Source: a virus. From it: 52,149 nt of DNA. Made by a program: the position numbers and the translations under genes. Below the pieces are notes generated by a model. That model was not told where the DNA came from. It saw only the letters and a list, made by a program, of their open reading frames with translations, and did no database searches. Positions 9,043-17,067 of the stretch are shown in pieces; positions within the stretch are counted from its first letter, which is position 1; every line of letters begins with the position of its first letter. The stretch covers positions 1-52,149 of IMG/VR virus record IMGVR_UViG_3300013101_000013; one strand, given 5' to 3'.

Positions 9043-10686
9043 TCAGCATCCATCCGGCGTCGGAAGCTTATCAGGCAACCGATCACCGAGCGTGTCCAAA
9101 GAGGGAGCTACCCGAACGTTTCCTACGGGCTTCCGAATCGGACCACGATAGCGACGGTATCGGAGGATATCCGGACGCTGGGCGAGGATCGTAGCAAGGA
9201 TCTTGGCAGCAGATCGGACATCCACCGAAGTGAACATGGTCTGCTGAACACCGGAGTAGACCGAAGACCCCGCTGCGATCACCGCGGTCAGGAACTGGAT
9301 GTGCTCGATGTCGATACTGAGACTGGAGTCACCACCGATATCGGCACTGAGGTACCGGATGAGCTGACTCTGGATATCTAGAGAAGCACCAGAACCGATG
9401 TCCGCGTAGATGAACGACCCCGCCGACATGACGACATCGAGGTTAGAAGTACTGCTGATGTCTCCTTGGATAAGGTGGACCTGCTGAACAAGAGTGTCCA
9501 GATCACCCTGAGACCCAACGTCCACTCCAACAGACTGAATCAGATGAATCAGACTCGAGACAGAGGTATCTGCTCCTACATCCGAGAGGATGTACTGAGC
9601 CAAGTAGACATTCGAACTGAGAGCTGCACCGGATCCAATATCCGCAGCCATGAAGGTACCAGCTGTGAACTCCGAACTGATCCCAGCCTGAGACTTGATC
9701 TGAGAGGCTACCTCGTGGATCAGGAAGACTTTAGGACCTACAGACGTCCCAGCAGATACATCCACGCTGATGGACTGTGAGACGGTCACAGAGGAGCTGA
9801 GAGAGGCTGTAGAGCCTACGTCCGCTTCGATGCTGATCTGACCAGCCAGGTGAGCATCAGCGTCAACCTGGCCAGAGACAGAGACGTCGGCCGAGACCAT
9901 GACGCCCTGGACGATGTCCATATCAGCTGTGGTCGTGGATCCGACATCAGCTAAGACAAGCTGACCCACATAGATGGCGGAGCTAACTGCAGACCCGGCT
10001 CCTACATTAGCTGAGATGAAGATCCCGGCTTGGACATCGGTAACGATGCTCGTCTCGGAAGAGATGTCCGAAGAGACAAGGTGGGTCTGAGCAACCGCAA
10101 GATTAAGGGAGGCTTCACCTCCAATATCCACCAGGACCTGATGGCCCTGGTAAATGGAGGGAGAGACACCAGCCGCAGCTCCAATCTCAGATTGGACCGT
10201 CTGGGCCTGAAGAACACCGGAAGAGATCCCAGCGCCAGCTCCTACATCAACCGAGATGAAGACACCACTCTGGGCATCAGCGTCGATCGAAGAGACAACA
10301 GAGACATCAGCGAAGAAGGTCTGGGTCTGGGCAACAGCAGAGCTGATTTCGGACCGAGACCCAACATCCGCCGTGATCAGGACATCTGTGGTTACGTCAG
10401 CCGAGAGAGTCGCATCGGCCCCGACATCTGAGGAGACCAGGTGGGTCTGATGGATGTCGAGGTTTAGATAAGAGGCAGCACCGACATCAGCAGATATGGA
10501 GAGAGCCAGATAGATATCAGAGCTGGTACCAGCCTCGGCAACAACATCGGCCGAGACATTTTGGACCAGTACTACATTCGAACTGAGAGCGGAAGCGGCA
10601 CCAACGTCGGCTTCGATCGATACGACGACAGCAGCATCATCATCTACCTTGGCACCAACGCCCCACTCACGACGAAAAATCTTCAC
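9043..10686 (-). CDS. Repeat-solenoid fibre-like protein
   Basis: A 547-residue protein built almost entirely of tandem 20-residue repeats. After 24 leading residues, about 24 consecutive units follow from residues 25 to 506, each with the pattern [ST]-x-D-[VI]-G-x4-[LIV]-S-x2-[VI]-x3-Q-x-[VI]. Only one unit (the 13th) is two residues longer. A basic tail of about 40 residues (ILRYRRYRGPIRKP and so on) ends the protein. The strict period, small residues and alternating hydrophobics suggest a beta-solenoid or extended fibre. The GTG start overlaps the preceding stop as GTGA. It lies in the adhesin module between capsid and sheath, so a neck, collar or side fibre is likely. No named family is assigned. 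Confidence 0.75.
   Translation of the reverse strand: MKIFRREWGVGAKVDDDAAVVVSIEADVGAASALSSNVVLVQNVSADVVAEAGTSSDIYLALSISADVGAASYLNLDIHQTHLVSSDVGADATLSADVTTDVLITADVGSRSEISSAVAQTQTFFADVSVVSSIDADAQSGVFISVDVGAGAGISSGVLQAQTVQSEIGAAAGVSPSIYQGHQVLVDIGGEASLNLAVAQTHLVSSDISSETSIVTDVQAGIFISANVGAGSAVSSAIYVGQLVLADVGSTTTADMDIVQGVMVSADVSVSGQVDADAHLAGQISIEADVGSTASLSSSVTVSQSISVDVSAGTSVGPKVFLIHEVASQIKSQAGISSEFTAGTFMAADIGSGAALSSNVYLAQYILSDVGADTSVSSLIHLIQSVGVDVGSQGDLDTLVQQVHLIQGDISSTSNLDVVMSAGSFIYADIGSGASLDIQSQLIRYLSADIGGDSSLSIDIEHIQFLTAVIAAGSSVYSGVQQTMFTSVDVRSAAKILATILAQRPDILRYRRYRGPIRKPVGNVRVAPSLDTLGDRLPDKLPTPDGC
9169..10614 (-). repeat. About 24 tandem 60-bp coding repeats
   Basis: Each 60-bp unit encodes one 20-residue repeat of the fibre-like protein. 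The DNA copies are much more diverged than the protein pattern, which indicates old duplications kept under selection for the protein fold rather than recent slippage. The period is exact except for one unit with a 6-bp insertion. Confidence 0.85.
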
Positions 10687-11711
10687 GTGATCATCGTCCT
10701 TTTACGTGTGCGGATTGTATAGGTGTTCCCTGTGTCGACAGCCGGAATCGCGAACGGCCCAATATCCTGCGGGCTATTGTGCGCGTTACCCGCCACGTCG
10801 GGATCAATCGCGGCTATCGTCGCACCGCCACCGTCGGCGTTCGTGCTGGCAACGAGCGTAAAGTCACCGGCCGCCGCGTCGGTCCATATCTTGCCCGCTC
10901 CGGTCGCCGCCTCGTTCGAGTGGTTACCGTTCGATGATCCCGCGCTCGTGTCCGACGACATCGAGTTATTGAAGGTGTCGTAGAGCGAAGCGTCTACAAA
11001 GTCCTCGCGCCCGTTGCCAAGGGCGAGGCAGTTGCTCACCGTGGCGGTCAGCGTCCCGGCGGTGTGAGCGTAGAAGTCCAGCCCACCCGAATCTCCGTCG
11101 CCCCTCTTGTTGCAGTTATAGAACGCGCAACCCTCAACGTGAATCGTCAGTCCGGTCGAGTTGCTGCTTCCGAATCCGGAACCGCCGAGGTTCTCGAAAA
11201 TGCAGTTCCTCACCACCCATGTCACGCTGTCTTCTTGGTGCGTGATCCCGTTGTCGTCGAAGCGAGCGTTAGACGTGTTGTGGAAGTAGCAGCGTTCCGC
11301 GATGAACGACCCGCCCCCCGCTGCCACAGAATTATCGCGGAGCGGTCCCCCGGTGGCACTGAATCCGCCGCCGTCGATCTCGATGTCCTGAATCGTCATC
11401 TCGCAGACGTTTGAGAACCACAGATAACCTGCGGCATTGGTCGTCTCGATCACAGCGTTGACCGACGAGCCTCCTGCCTCACCGAGGCACTCTTCGCCCG
11501 TCTTCGCCTTGATCGTCAGAGAGTCGATATTCGTGGCGGCATACAGATCGGCAACGGCTGCGTGATCTGCGAGTCCGCTCACGATTACTTCGACATCGCG
11601 TCCCGAACTATCGAAGTCCGCTCCCTGAAACCCGTTCAGCGCGAAGTCGCGCATGTCCGTATAGTCGGGACTTGTGTGTCCGTCTCCGACCGTGATCGTC
11701 GTGACGGCCAT
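10683..11711 (-). CDS. Parallel beta-helix (pectate-lyase-like) protein
   Basis: A 342-residue protein with the rhythm of a right-handed parallel beta helix. Short strands repeat about every 20-30 residues, for example VEVIVSGLADH, DSLTIKAKT, MTIQDIEIDGGGF, FIAERCYFHNTSN, WVVRNCIFENLGG, LTIHVEGCAFYNC and LTATVSNCLALGNG. Asn and Cys ladders are visible. The N-terminus (TITVGDGHTSPDYTDMRDF) is typical of such proteins. In phages this fold is common in tailspikes and in surface polysaccharide-binding or -degrading proteins, but no catalytic residue set is evident. Codon use is much more CGN- and GCG-rich than in the neighbouring terminase or sheath genes, which suggests acquisition as a module. 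Confidence 0.65.
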   Translation of the reverse strand: MAVTTITVGDGHTSPDYTDMRDFALNGFQGADFDSSGRDVEVIVSGLADHAAVADLYAATNIDSLTIKAKTGEECLGEAGGSSVNAVIETTNAAGYLWFSNVCEMTIQDIEIDGGGFSATGGPLRDNSVAAGGGSFIAERCYFHNTSNARFDDNGITHQEDSVTWVVRNCIFENLGGSGFGSSNSTGLTIHVEGCAFYNCNKRGDGDSGGLDFYAHTAGTLTATVSNCLALGNGREDFVDASLYDTFNNSMSSDTSAGSSNGNHSNEAATGAGKIWTDAAAGDFTLVASTNADGGGATIAAIDPDVAGNAHNSPQDIGPFAIPAVDTGNTYTIRTRKRTMIT

Positions 11712-12190
11712 CAGTCGGGGTCCTTGATCGCGTTTCCGTCACGGCGGTCGCGGAAGAGCGAGAAGAATGCAATACGCGTCTTGATCGCCTTGTCCGGTCC
11801 GACTTGGATCACGGTGCGACCTGACGCGCGTAGTTGGTTCCGCTTCCGCGTGGGAAGGTCTGCGAACGCGAGCCGCATCCGAAGCCCCCCCGCCTTTACG
11901 GAATCATCGGCGTACTTCCCGCCTGCCCCCTTCTCGATCCCCGACCGAACCTTGCGCGGCGTCCGGTACGTCCCAAGCATCTGCGTGAGGCGCAGATACA
12001 GACGGTCTTCCAGAGCAGGGTCGTCACAGAGGAAGTCGATCACCATCGTCCCGGCCGCGAGTGAGTGTGATCGAGTACCCCACTTGGCGAACGCGACCGG
12101 CAGCCCGTCCTCGCGGTAGGTGTTCGGCTTGACGACAGTGAGATGAAACCCTCGCGCATCTCCCTCGGCTCGAAACTGCACTGACGGCAT
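11711..12190 (-). CDS. Hypothetical protein in adhesin module
   Basis: A 159-residue basic protein. ATG at 12190 is preferred over an upstream ATG because GAGGAG lies 8 nt before it. It contains YREDGLPVAFAKWGTR, FLCDDPALEDRLYLRLTQMLGTYRTP and a C-terminal TRIAFFSLFRDRRDG. The family was not recognised. It shares the CGN-rich codon use of the beta-helix gene that follows and is coupled to it through a TGATG overlap, so the two were probably acquired together. An accessory subunit or assembly factor of the beta-helix protein is possible. Confidence 0.6.
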   Translation of the reverse strand: MPSVQFRAEGDARGFHLTVVKPNTYREDGLPVAFAKWGTRSHSLAAGTMVIDFLCDDPALEDRLYLRLTQMLGTYRTPRKVRSGIEKGAGGKYADDSVKAGGLRMRLAFADLPTRKRNQLRASGRTVIQVGPDKAIKTRIAFFSLFRDRRDGNAIKDPD

Positions 12191-12194
12191 ACGA

Positions 12195-12650
12195 CTACTC
12201 CTCGATACCACCATTGAGGTGCATGTTGAGAACACCAGTAGCAGCGCTCTTGCGCGTCACGTAGATGTCCATGATCTCAGCAGGCTTGATCGACTGTACG
12301 TCTGCAGGAAGCGGAATGGTTCCACCACCAGGACCGATGTAGAACTTCTTGGTTCTGTCGTGCCCGCTTTCACCGGAAGTTCCCGTGAACACATCGACCA
12401 GGAACGTCGCGGAATAATTCCCATCACGGTTGTCCAGGTTGCTACCCGAACCATCCGTTCCGGCTGTGGAAGGTTCGCTGGCGATCTCGACTTCAATGGG
12501 AGCTTCATCTCCCAACGCGTCGAAACTTACATCCAGATACTCAATGAGTACCCCGACGCTGGTACCGGCTTTGATCCGCGCAATGTGCGTGCGTGTTCCC
12601 GCGACCAGTGTCGTTTCCGCGATAGAGAAATCACCGAAATGTTGTGCCAT
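12195..12650 (-). CDS. Hypothetical small virion protein
   Basis: A 151-residue beta-rich protein (strands at ARIKAGTSVGVLIEYLDVSF, SATFLVDVFTG and KKFYIGPGG). Its codon use is like that of the core virion genes, unlike the GC-rich adhesin genes on both sides. It resembles in general plan the 125- and 122-residue proteins at 14990-15367 and 15504-15872 (small beta sandwich, central charged strand). A fibre-associated or head-decoration protein is possible; the function is unknown. Confidence 0.6.
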   Translation of the reverse strand: MAQHFGDFSIAETTLVAGTRTHIARIKAGTSVGVLIEYLDVSFDALGDEAPIEVEIASEPSTAGTDGSGSNLDNRDGNYSATFLVDVFTGTSGESGHDRTKKFYIGPGGGTIPLPADVQSIKPAEIMDIYVTRKSAATGVLNMHLNGGIEE

Positions 12651-13445
12651 CTATTTAACTCCGACTGAGGACCTGACAGGCCATCTGTACTTAGGTCGTG
12701 TACTTGATCGTCTTGCTGCAACTTCCCGTTTCGAATGTCGATGGGTACTTTCTTCTTCAGCGACCGGCTCAAGCGTGCGAATCCAGCGGCGTCGCGTGGG
12801 AGGCAGGGTCGCGTGGGAACGCGCAACGAACGAGCCCCCGTCGCGCGCGCCAGCCAGCCCCGTAGCCGGGTCGCGCGTGTCCCCGTTTAGCGGCGGTGCC
12901 CACTTGAGTCCGCGCGGGAACCAGAGCGGCGACATCGTCGCGAGCGACCGGGCCATTCTGTTCGGAATCAGATAATCCCAAAACCCCACGTCGCGCATCT
13001 CGCCTTCAAAGTTTTGCGTGTCGGCGAACGTGAACCCACCCAGCGACATGCTGCCGTCGTTGGGTTCGTAGGTTGTTCCGCTGCCGCCGACCGACGAGTA
13101 CTCGACACCATCGACGTAGAGCTTCAAACCAGCAGGCGTGCCGTCGTGTGTGAACACGACGTGATACTCGGTTCCGATTGACAGGTTCGGCCCTGCCACC
13201 TCTCGATAACTTGTCGTGGTGCCAGTCCAGCAGAGTAGTTGTCCTGTGGTCGCTTTGATGTAGAGGTCGAACCGATCGACCGTGTCCGCTGCATTGTTCC
13301 GAGTCACGAGCGCTTGGTTGTTCGCCGGAAACGATCCGAGCGGCTTTACGAATAGCGAAATCGACTTGGGTACGCCTGCGGAATCCCACCCATGCGGATT
13401 CCCGTATCCGATGTGATCGGTGACGCCGTCGAGCAGTAGGCTCAT
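12651..13445 (-). CDS. LamG/concanavalin-like adhesin
   Basis: A 264-residue protein with one LamG-type jelly-roll domain at about residues 5-165. It shows SISLFVKPLG, FDLYIKATTGQLLCWTG, GTEYHVVFTHDG, GLKLYVDGVEYSSVGG and MSLGGFTFADTQNFEGEMRDVGFW, the usual strand order with the Asp-Gly turn. Such domains bind glycans or other cell-surface ligands. The last 38 residues are basic and of low quality, and the DNA there (about 12651-12765) changes composition. The stop overlaps nothing and lies next to the following gene. The start overlaps the preceding LamG gene as ATGA. Confidence 0.7.
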   Translation of the reverse strand: MSLLLDGVTDHIGYGNPHGWDSAGVPKSISLFVKPLGSFPANNQALVTRNNAADTVDRFDLYIKATTGQLLCWTGTTTSYREVAGPNLSIGTEYHVVFTHDGTPAGLKLYVDGVEYSSVGGSGTTYEPNDGSMSLGGFTFADTQNFEGEMRDVGFWDYLIPNRMARSLATMSPLWFPRGLKWAPPLNGDTRDPATGLAGARDGGSFVARSHATLPPTRRRWIRTLEPVAEEESTHRHSKREVAARRSSTRPKYRWPVRSSVGVK

Positions 13446-14986
13446 CGTCGCGGCACCCGTTTCGTGTAGCGGCGGTCACGCTTGAGGCGGCGACGACTCG
13501 GTGCGTAGATGTTCCACGGGTCGGCGGATAGTTCACCCGCCATCGCGTCCGTCATCATGCCGTTACCCGCGACGAGCAGCTCCATCGAGCCATCGTAGAA
13601 CTCGCTGACTCCGGTCCACGTTCCGATGCGGAGTGTGTACCCGGTTTGGAACGTGCCTGTCACCGCTTGGTCGTCGAACTTCTTGCCATCGATAAAAACG
13701 ACCATGCGAGCACCGTCGTAGAAGCACGCCATCCCGAACGGCTTATTGATCGTCCACGCGCCTGTACCGCCCGCGCTTGACGAGAGGTTGTACGCTTTCC
13801 AGATCATATGCTGCGTGTTCAGGTCGCGGCACGCGAGATACCATTGCCCGGTCAAGTCGGAGATGATGTCGGCCCACTGACCGCTACTTGAATCGTCGGT
13901 ATACATCCCCTTGAACACGACCCAGAACGGCTCGTCGTCGACGGAGTCGATACCGGGGCTGCCGCTCAGGTAGTTCCCGTCGTCGTGCGTCCCGAAGTCG
14001 AGTCCGCGCGCACGGTCCCACGCGAATCCCGGCGTGTCGTTGTTGAACGTCCAGACGCGGCGCGTGTCGCCGAGGTCGCGCACGGTGCCGCCGAGAGCGA
14101 GCGGGCCCATCTCCTTGAACGGCAGATTCACGTGCGGTCGAATGCGCCCGTGCAGCTCTTGGTACCTCGGGTTCAGCGTGAAGTCGCCCGGCGAACGCGA
14201 GCGCGTAATGATCTCCGCGCGTCGAACCGGCAGCACCATGCCCGGCTTGTTCTGGGTCCAGTAGCGTCGGCGGCGATCGAGAGCGTACAGCTCGTCGCCG
14301 TCCATCGAGAGTTGCTGCGCAAGTTCGCGCGTCAGGTGCGTATTGAACACCGCCGCGAGCGACATCGGCCCGGACCATTCTTCCGGCTCGGGCGGTTCGT
14401 AGTTTCCGATCCACAGGTTCTTGCCGGTCGGCGTGTCGGAACCGCTCGCGTCGATCACGCTCTTGCCGTTGATGTAGGCGTACATATCCACGCCGTCGTA
14501 GCAGGCCACAACGGTGTAAGGAACGCCCTTCGGAATCTTGGCGCTGTTGGTTCGGTAGACGCCTCCGCACTCGTACACGAACCGATTCGTCGAGTCGCGC
14601 GCTATGAATAATCGGTCGCCGGTCGACGTCATGCAGATCATTTCACGCCAACCGCTGGAGTCTTGATTGTCGACGCCCTTCCATACCATCGTGACTCGGT
14701 CGGTCGGGTTCGCCCACCCGGGAGTTCCCGCGAGGCATTCGAGCCAATTCTCGTCGGCGTGCCCTCCGAACTCCAGCCCGCGCGCCGACCATGCGAGCGG
14801 GTTCGTGGCGTCGGACGTAACGTCGAACGGCACGCGCGTCGGCCCGTGGCTCACGAACGTCGCGCCGTCGTCGATAGGCTCGGCGATTCCGCGTACGCCG
14901 TGAACGCGAAACGGCAGCGCGAAGTTGAGCGCAGCCCAGAGCGCGGCGTACTTCGGGTTCGGTCGAAGAATGCCCGCGCTGGACAT
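13442..14986 (-). CDS. Double LamG-domain adhesin
   Basis: A 514-residue protein made of two related halves, each with a lead-in NP[KR]Y segment and a LamG-type jelly roll. The first domain lies at about residues 80-235 (PYTVVACYDGVDMYAYINGKS, LWIGNY, GPMSLAAVFNTHL) and the second at about 320-495 (FGMACFYDGARMVVFIDGKK, LRIGTWTG, GSMELLVAGNGM). Each ends with a DPWNIYAP- or DELYALD-like segment and an Arg-rich stretch. This is a typical carbohydrate- or cell-wall-binding architecture for virion adhesins. Codons are strongly CGN-rich compared with the capsid genes. A shortened copy of the N-terminus lies nearby at 15370-15495. Confidence 0.75.
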   Translation of the reverse strand: MSSAGILRPNPKYAALWAALNFALPFRVHGVRGIAEPIDDGATFVSHGPTRVPFDVTSDATNPLAWSARGLEFGGHADENWLECLAGTPGWANPTDRVTMVWKGVDNQDSSGWREMICMTSTGDRLFIARDSTNRFVYECGGVYRTNSAKIPKGVPYTVVACYDGVDMYAYINGKSVIDASGSDTPTGKNLWIGNYEPPEPEEWSGPMSLAAVFNTHLTRELAQQLSMDGDELYALDRRRRYWTQNKPGMVLPVRRAEIITRSRSPGDFTLNPRYQELHGRIRPHVNLPFKEMGPLALGGTVRDLGDTRRVWTFNNDTPGFAWDRARGLDFGTHDDGNYLSGSPGIDSVDDEPFWVVFKGMYTDDSSSGQWADIISDLTGQWYLACRDLNTQHMIWKAYNLSSSAGGTGAWTINKPFGMACFYDGARMVVFIDGKKFDDQAVTGTFQTGYTLRIGTWTGVSEFYDGSMELLVAGNGMMTDAMAGELSADPWNIYAPSRRRLKRDRRYTKRVPRR

Positions 14987-14989
14987 CGC

Positions 14990-15367
14990 TTATGCGTCTA
15001 CGCCGTCGAGCGAATAGGTCGGCGTGGCGTCGCCTGCGGTATCCGTCGAACCGCTCATCGTCAGACCGAGCTTGAACGAGCGCACGTCCTTGACGACGAT
15101 CGGCGCGCGTTGAATGTCTCCGTCCGCGACCGCGATCACGCCCGACATCATCGCGATTCCGTCATCAGCTGCGCCGTCGATCGTCCCGCTCTCGGCGGCG
15201 TAGATGCGCCATCCGAGATCGTCGGTCGTACCGCTGAAGTCAATCGGCAACGTGATGTTCGCGATCTCTCCCGGCTTGAGGTTGATCGCGTTCGACAGTC
15301 GCTCGGTGTCGGTCAGGTTGTCCCAGTTGGTCGCAACCGGAACCGCTGCTGAATCATTCCAAGACAT
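14990..15367 (-). CDS. Small beta-sandwich virion protein
   Basis: A 125-residue protein starting MSWNDSA. It contains the segments INLKPGEIANITLPIDF, DLGWRIYAAES and VRSFKLGLTMSGSTD. The gene at 15504-15872 starts MSWQVED and has ALNPGELASFEVVANLF, MVVYVYHSVDG and KYVRLGFLSSGATD, so the two are clear paralogs with the same strand order. Either may form part of a fibre or a connector between fibre and virion. The codon use here is GC-rich like the LamG gene downstream, while the paralog has core-phage codon use. Confidence 0.65.
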   Translation of the reverse strand: MSWNDSAAVPVATNWDNLTDTERLSNAINLKPGEIANITLPIDFSGTTDDLGWRIYAAESGTIDGAADDGIAMMSGVIAVADGDIQRAPIVVKDVRSFKLGLTMSGSTDTAGDATPTYSLDGVDA

Positions 15368-15369
15368 AG

Positions 15370-15495
15370 CTAGACTCCCACGCTTATCAGTTTGCCGACC
15401 ACGTTGAGCGGGTCGTCGAACGTCTCGTACTTGTCCTTGTAGCTCGCGACGTACTTCGGGTTCGGGATCAGTAGAGGAACCCCAGCAGAAAGCAT
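15370..15495 (-). CDS. Short remnant of LamG-gene N-terminus
   Basis: A 41-codon frame with ATG at 15495 and AGGTG upstream. Its N-terminal part, SAGVPLLIPNPKYVASY, closely matches SAGILRPNPKYAALW at the start of the double LamG adhesin at 13442-14986. After about 20 residues the similarity ends. This looks like the 5' end of a second adhesin gene whose body was lost or replaced. It could still be translated, but a function is doubtful. Confidence 0.5.
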   Translation of the reverse strand: MLSAGVPLLIPNPKYVASYKDKYETFDDPLNVVGKLISVGV

Positions 15496-15503
15496 GATTA
15501 CAC

Positions 15504-15872
15504 CTACGCGCTCACGCCATCGGTAACGACTCGAACATCGACAGCAGTATGTCGATCGGTTGCTCCGGAAGAAAGGAAGCCGAGCCGAACGTACTTCGGA
15601 CCTGAGACTTCGAATGTCATCGTGTGCGGATCGAAATCCGTACTGAGGACGAAGCTCTGATTGGGGGTATCCGGCCAGACAGTTCCGTCGACGCTGTGGT
15701 AAACGTAGACCACCATGTCGTCCGTAGCAGCCGGGAAGAGGTTTGCGACCACTTCGAAAGATGCGAGCTCACCAGGGTTCAGAGCCCGCGCGCTGCTGTA
15801 CTGCTCGGTGCCGGCAGCTACATCAATTCCCGTGAGCTGTCCACCAAGGGTGTCTTCTACTTGCCAGGACAT
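15504..15872 (-). CDS. Small beta-sandwich virion protein, paralog
   Basis: A 122-residue protein with ATG at 15872. It shares the MSW start, the LNPGE turn and the C-terminal KYVRLGFLSSG strand with the protein at 14990-15367, so the pair arose by duplication. The sequence (strands separated by short loops, no helix) fits a small beta sandwich. Its position in the adhesin module suggests a fibre-attachment or decoration role, which is inference. Confidence 0.65.
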   Translation of the reverse strand: MSWQVEDTLGGQLTGIDVAAGTEQYSSARALNPGELASFEVVANLFPAATDDMVVYVYHSVDGTVWPDTPNQSFVLSTDFDPHTMTFEVSGPKYVRLGFLSSGATDRHTAVDVRVVTDGVSA

Positions 15873-15881
15873 ATCTACTCC

Positions 15882-16262
15882 TTAGAGATCGATGAAAATA
15901 CCGACCAGACTATCGGGGTCAGTACTGCCGTACCGCTTCTCGTACTTGACCTGGTAGTCGACTTCGTTGTTCGGATGGACGATCGTCTTCACGTGAGCCG
16001 AGAGTTCAGCCTTCGACATGCTGTTCGGCCAGTTGACTACACGCTGGACATAGGCCGCGCTTCCGTCGTTGAGAGCATCGGCCAGAACCGTGACCGCTTC
16101 CACGATAGACCTGACGTGAAGCGGCAAGGCTGTCGTGGGAGTTGGGATCTGTCCAGCGGCCTTGTAGGCCGTGATATCGAAAAAGAGGAAGACCTCAACT
16201 TTGGCCTTGTACAGGGAATGGGTGTTCGGCATCCGCCGTCCGACCAGAATTTCTTTAGCCAT
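15882..16262 (-). CDS. Hypothetical protein
   Basis: A 126-residue mixed alpha/beta protein with ATG at 16262. It has KVEVFLFFDITAY, LHVRSIVEAVTVLADALND and KYEKRYGSTDPDSLVGIFIDL. No family is recognised. It lies in the leftward virion operon between two fibre-like genes, after a 113-bp gap containing an inverted repeat. Confidence 0.6.
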   Translation of the reverse strand: MAKEILVGRRMPNTHSLYKAKVEVFLFFDITAYKAAGQIPTPTTALPLHVRSIVEAVTVLADALNDGSAAYVQRVVNWPNSMSKAELSAHVKTIVHPNNEVDYQVKYEKRYGSTDPDSLVGIFIDL

Positions 16263-16289
16263 TGGGTTTCCTTCTTACGAACCAATTCC

Positions 16290-16313
16290 GAATTCACCCT
16301 TGGTGAATTCACC
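16290..16313. repeat. Inverted repeat and 12-bp palindrome in virion operon
   Basis: In the 113-bp gap between two minus-strand genes, GAATTCACC and GGTGAATTC form a 9-bp hairpin with a 3-nt loop (16290-16310). The right arm continues into a perfect 12-bp palindrome, GGTGAATTCACC (16302-16313). No T-run follows on either strand, so it is not an obvious terminator. It may be an operator, an RNA processing hairpin or a recombination scar. The rest of the gap shows nothing I can name. Confidence 0.5.
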
Positions 16314-16375
16314 GGTGTCTCTGCTAAGAATAGCCTCCTGATCGACGCCTGTCCCGGCATCGTCATAAGAAGCCT

Positions 16376-17038
16376 TTAGTTCAGCTGAATGTTCAGGGCA
16401 CCCGCTGCGATCTTAAGCTGGTTGCCATCCGAAATGAGCTGGGCGTTGCTGGCACCAATCTGGCCGCCGGCGTCGCTGCTGATCGTAACGGCACCACCAC
16501 CCTCGGTCAGCGAGAGCTGGACTGTGTCCGTCGTCGACGAGACAACATAGTATTCCACGCTCTCGAGATAGCCGGTGGGCAGCGCCAGGCCACGGACGAA
16601 GACACGATCGTTGTCCGAGTAGCCGTGGCTGGTACAGGTGATCGCTTCGGTGTCTCCATCAGCCGTGAAGTCCTGCCAGCCGGTGGCCAGAGCACTCCAG
16701 AACAGATAGTCGGCCGCCGTGGTACCCGAGATGGATGCCATGATGGCGATGCCAATGACCCGCTCTGCAGAACCTGTCAGGTTCCCGAAGTCGATCTCGG
16801 AGTTGTTGTCGGTTTCGCCTTGGGTACCAGCCGAGGGGTCCGTCCAGTCCGTGCCATCCTGGGCAAGGAGCTGACGAGCATAGACGCCCATCCCTAGCTC
16901 AGCAACACCAGTCATGGCGTCATCTGTGGGGAGAGTAAGAAGCGCAGCCACATAGGTAGCCGCGGGTCGAATCGAGACAGTGGTACGGAAGATCTCGTTG
17001 ATGATCTTCTCTTCTCTGTCATTCGTCAGTCCGCTCAT
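16376..17038 (-). CDS. Tail-fibre-like protein with inserted module
   Basis: A 220-residue protein of a type often annotated as phage tail fibre. It has TYVAALLTLPTDDAMTG near residue 28, GVYARQLL, TWTDPSAG-like polar turns, an acidic strand with IDFGNLTG, IGIAIMASISG and LFWSAL, and the typical C-terminal LKIAAGALNIQLN. Between LFWSAL and that end lie about 70 extra residues with TSHGYSDNDRVFVRG, SVEYYVVSSTTDTVQLSLTEGG and SSDAGGQI. This second module occurs independently in many phage virion proteins and appears to have been inserted here. A receptor-binding or fibre-tip role is likely but unproven. Confidence 0.6.
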   Translation of the reverse strand: MSGLTNDREEKIINEIFRTTVSIRPAATYVAALLTLPTDDAMTGVAELGMGVYARQLLAQDGTDWTDPSAGTQGETDNNSEIDFGNLTGSAERVIGIAIMASISGTTAADYLFWSALATGWQDFTADGDTEAITCTSHGYSDNDRVFVRGLALPTGYLESVEYYVVSSTTDTVQLSLTEGGGAVTISSDAGGQIGASNAQLISDGNQLKIAAGALNIQLN

Positions 17039-17067
17039 GGTCGAGATCCTTTCTTGAATCTATCTCA

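Noticed and set aside
9169-10614. CRISPR array from the regular 60-bp period
   Set aside because: The units form one continuous reading frame with diverged DNA and a conserved protein pattern; there are no identical repeats with unique spacers.
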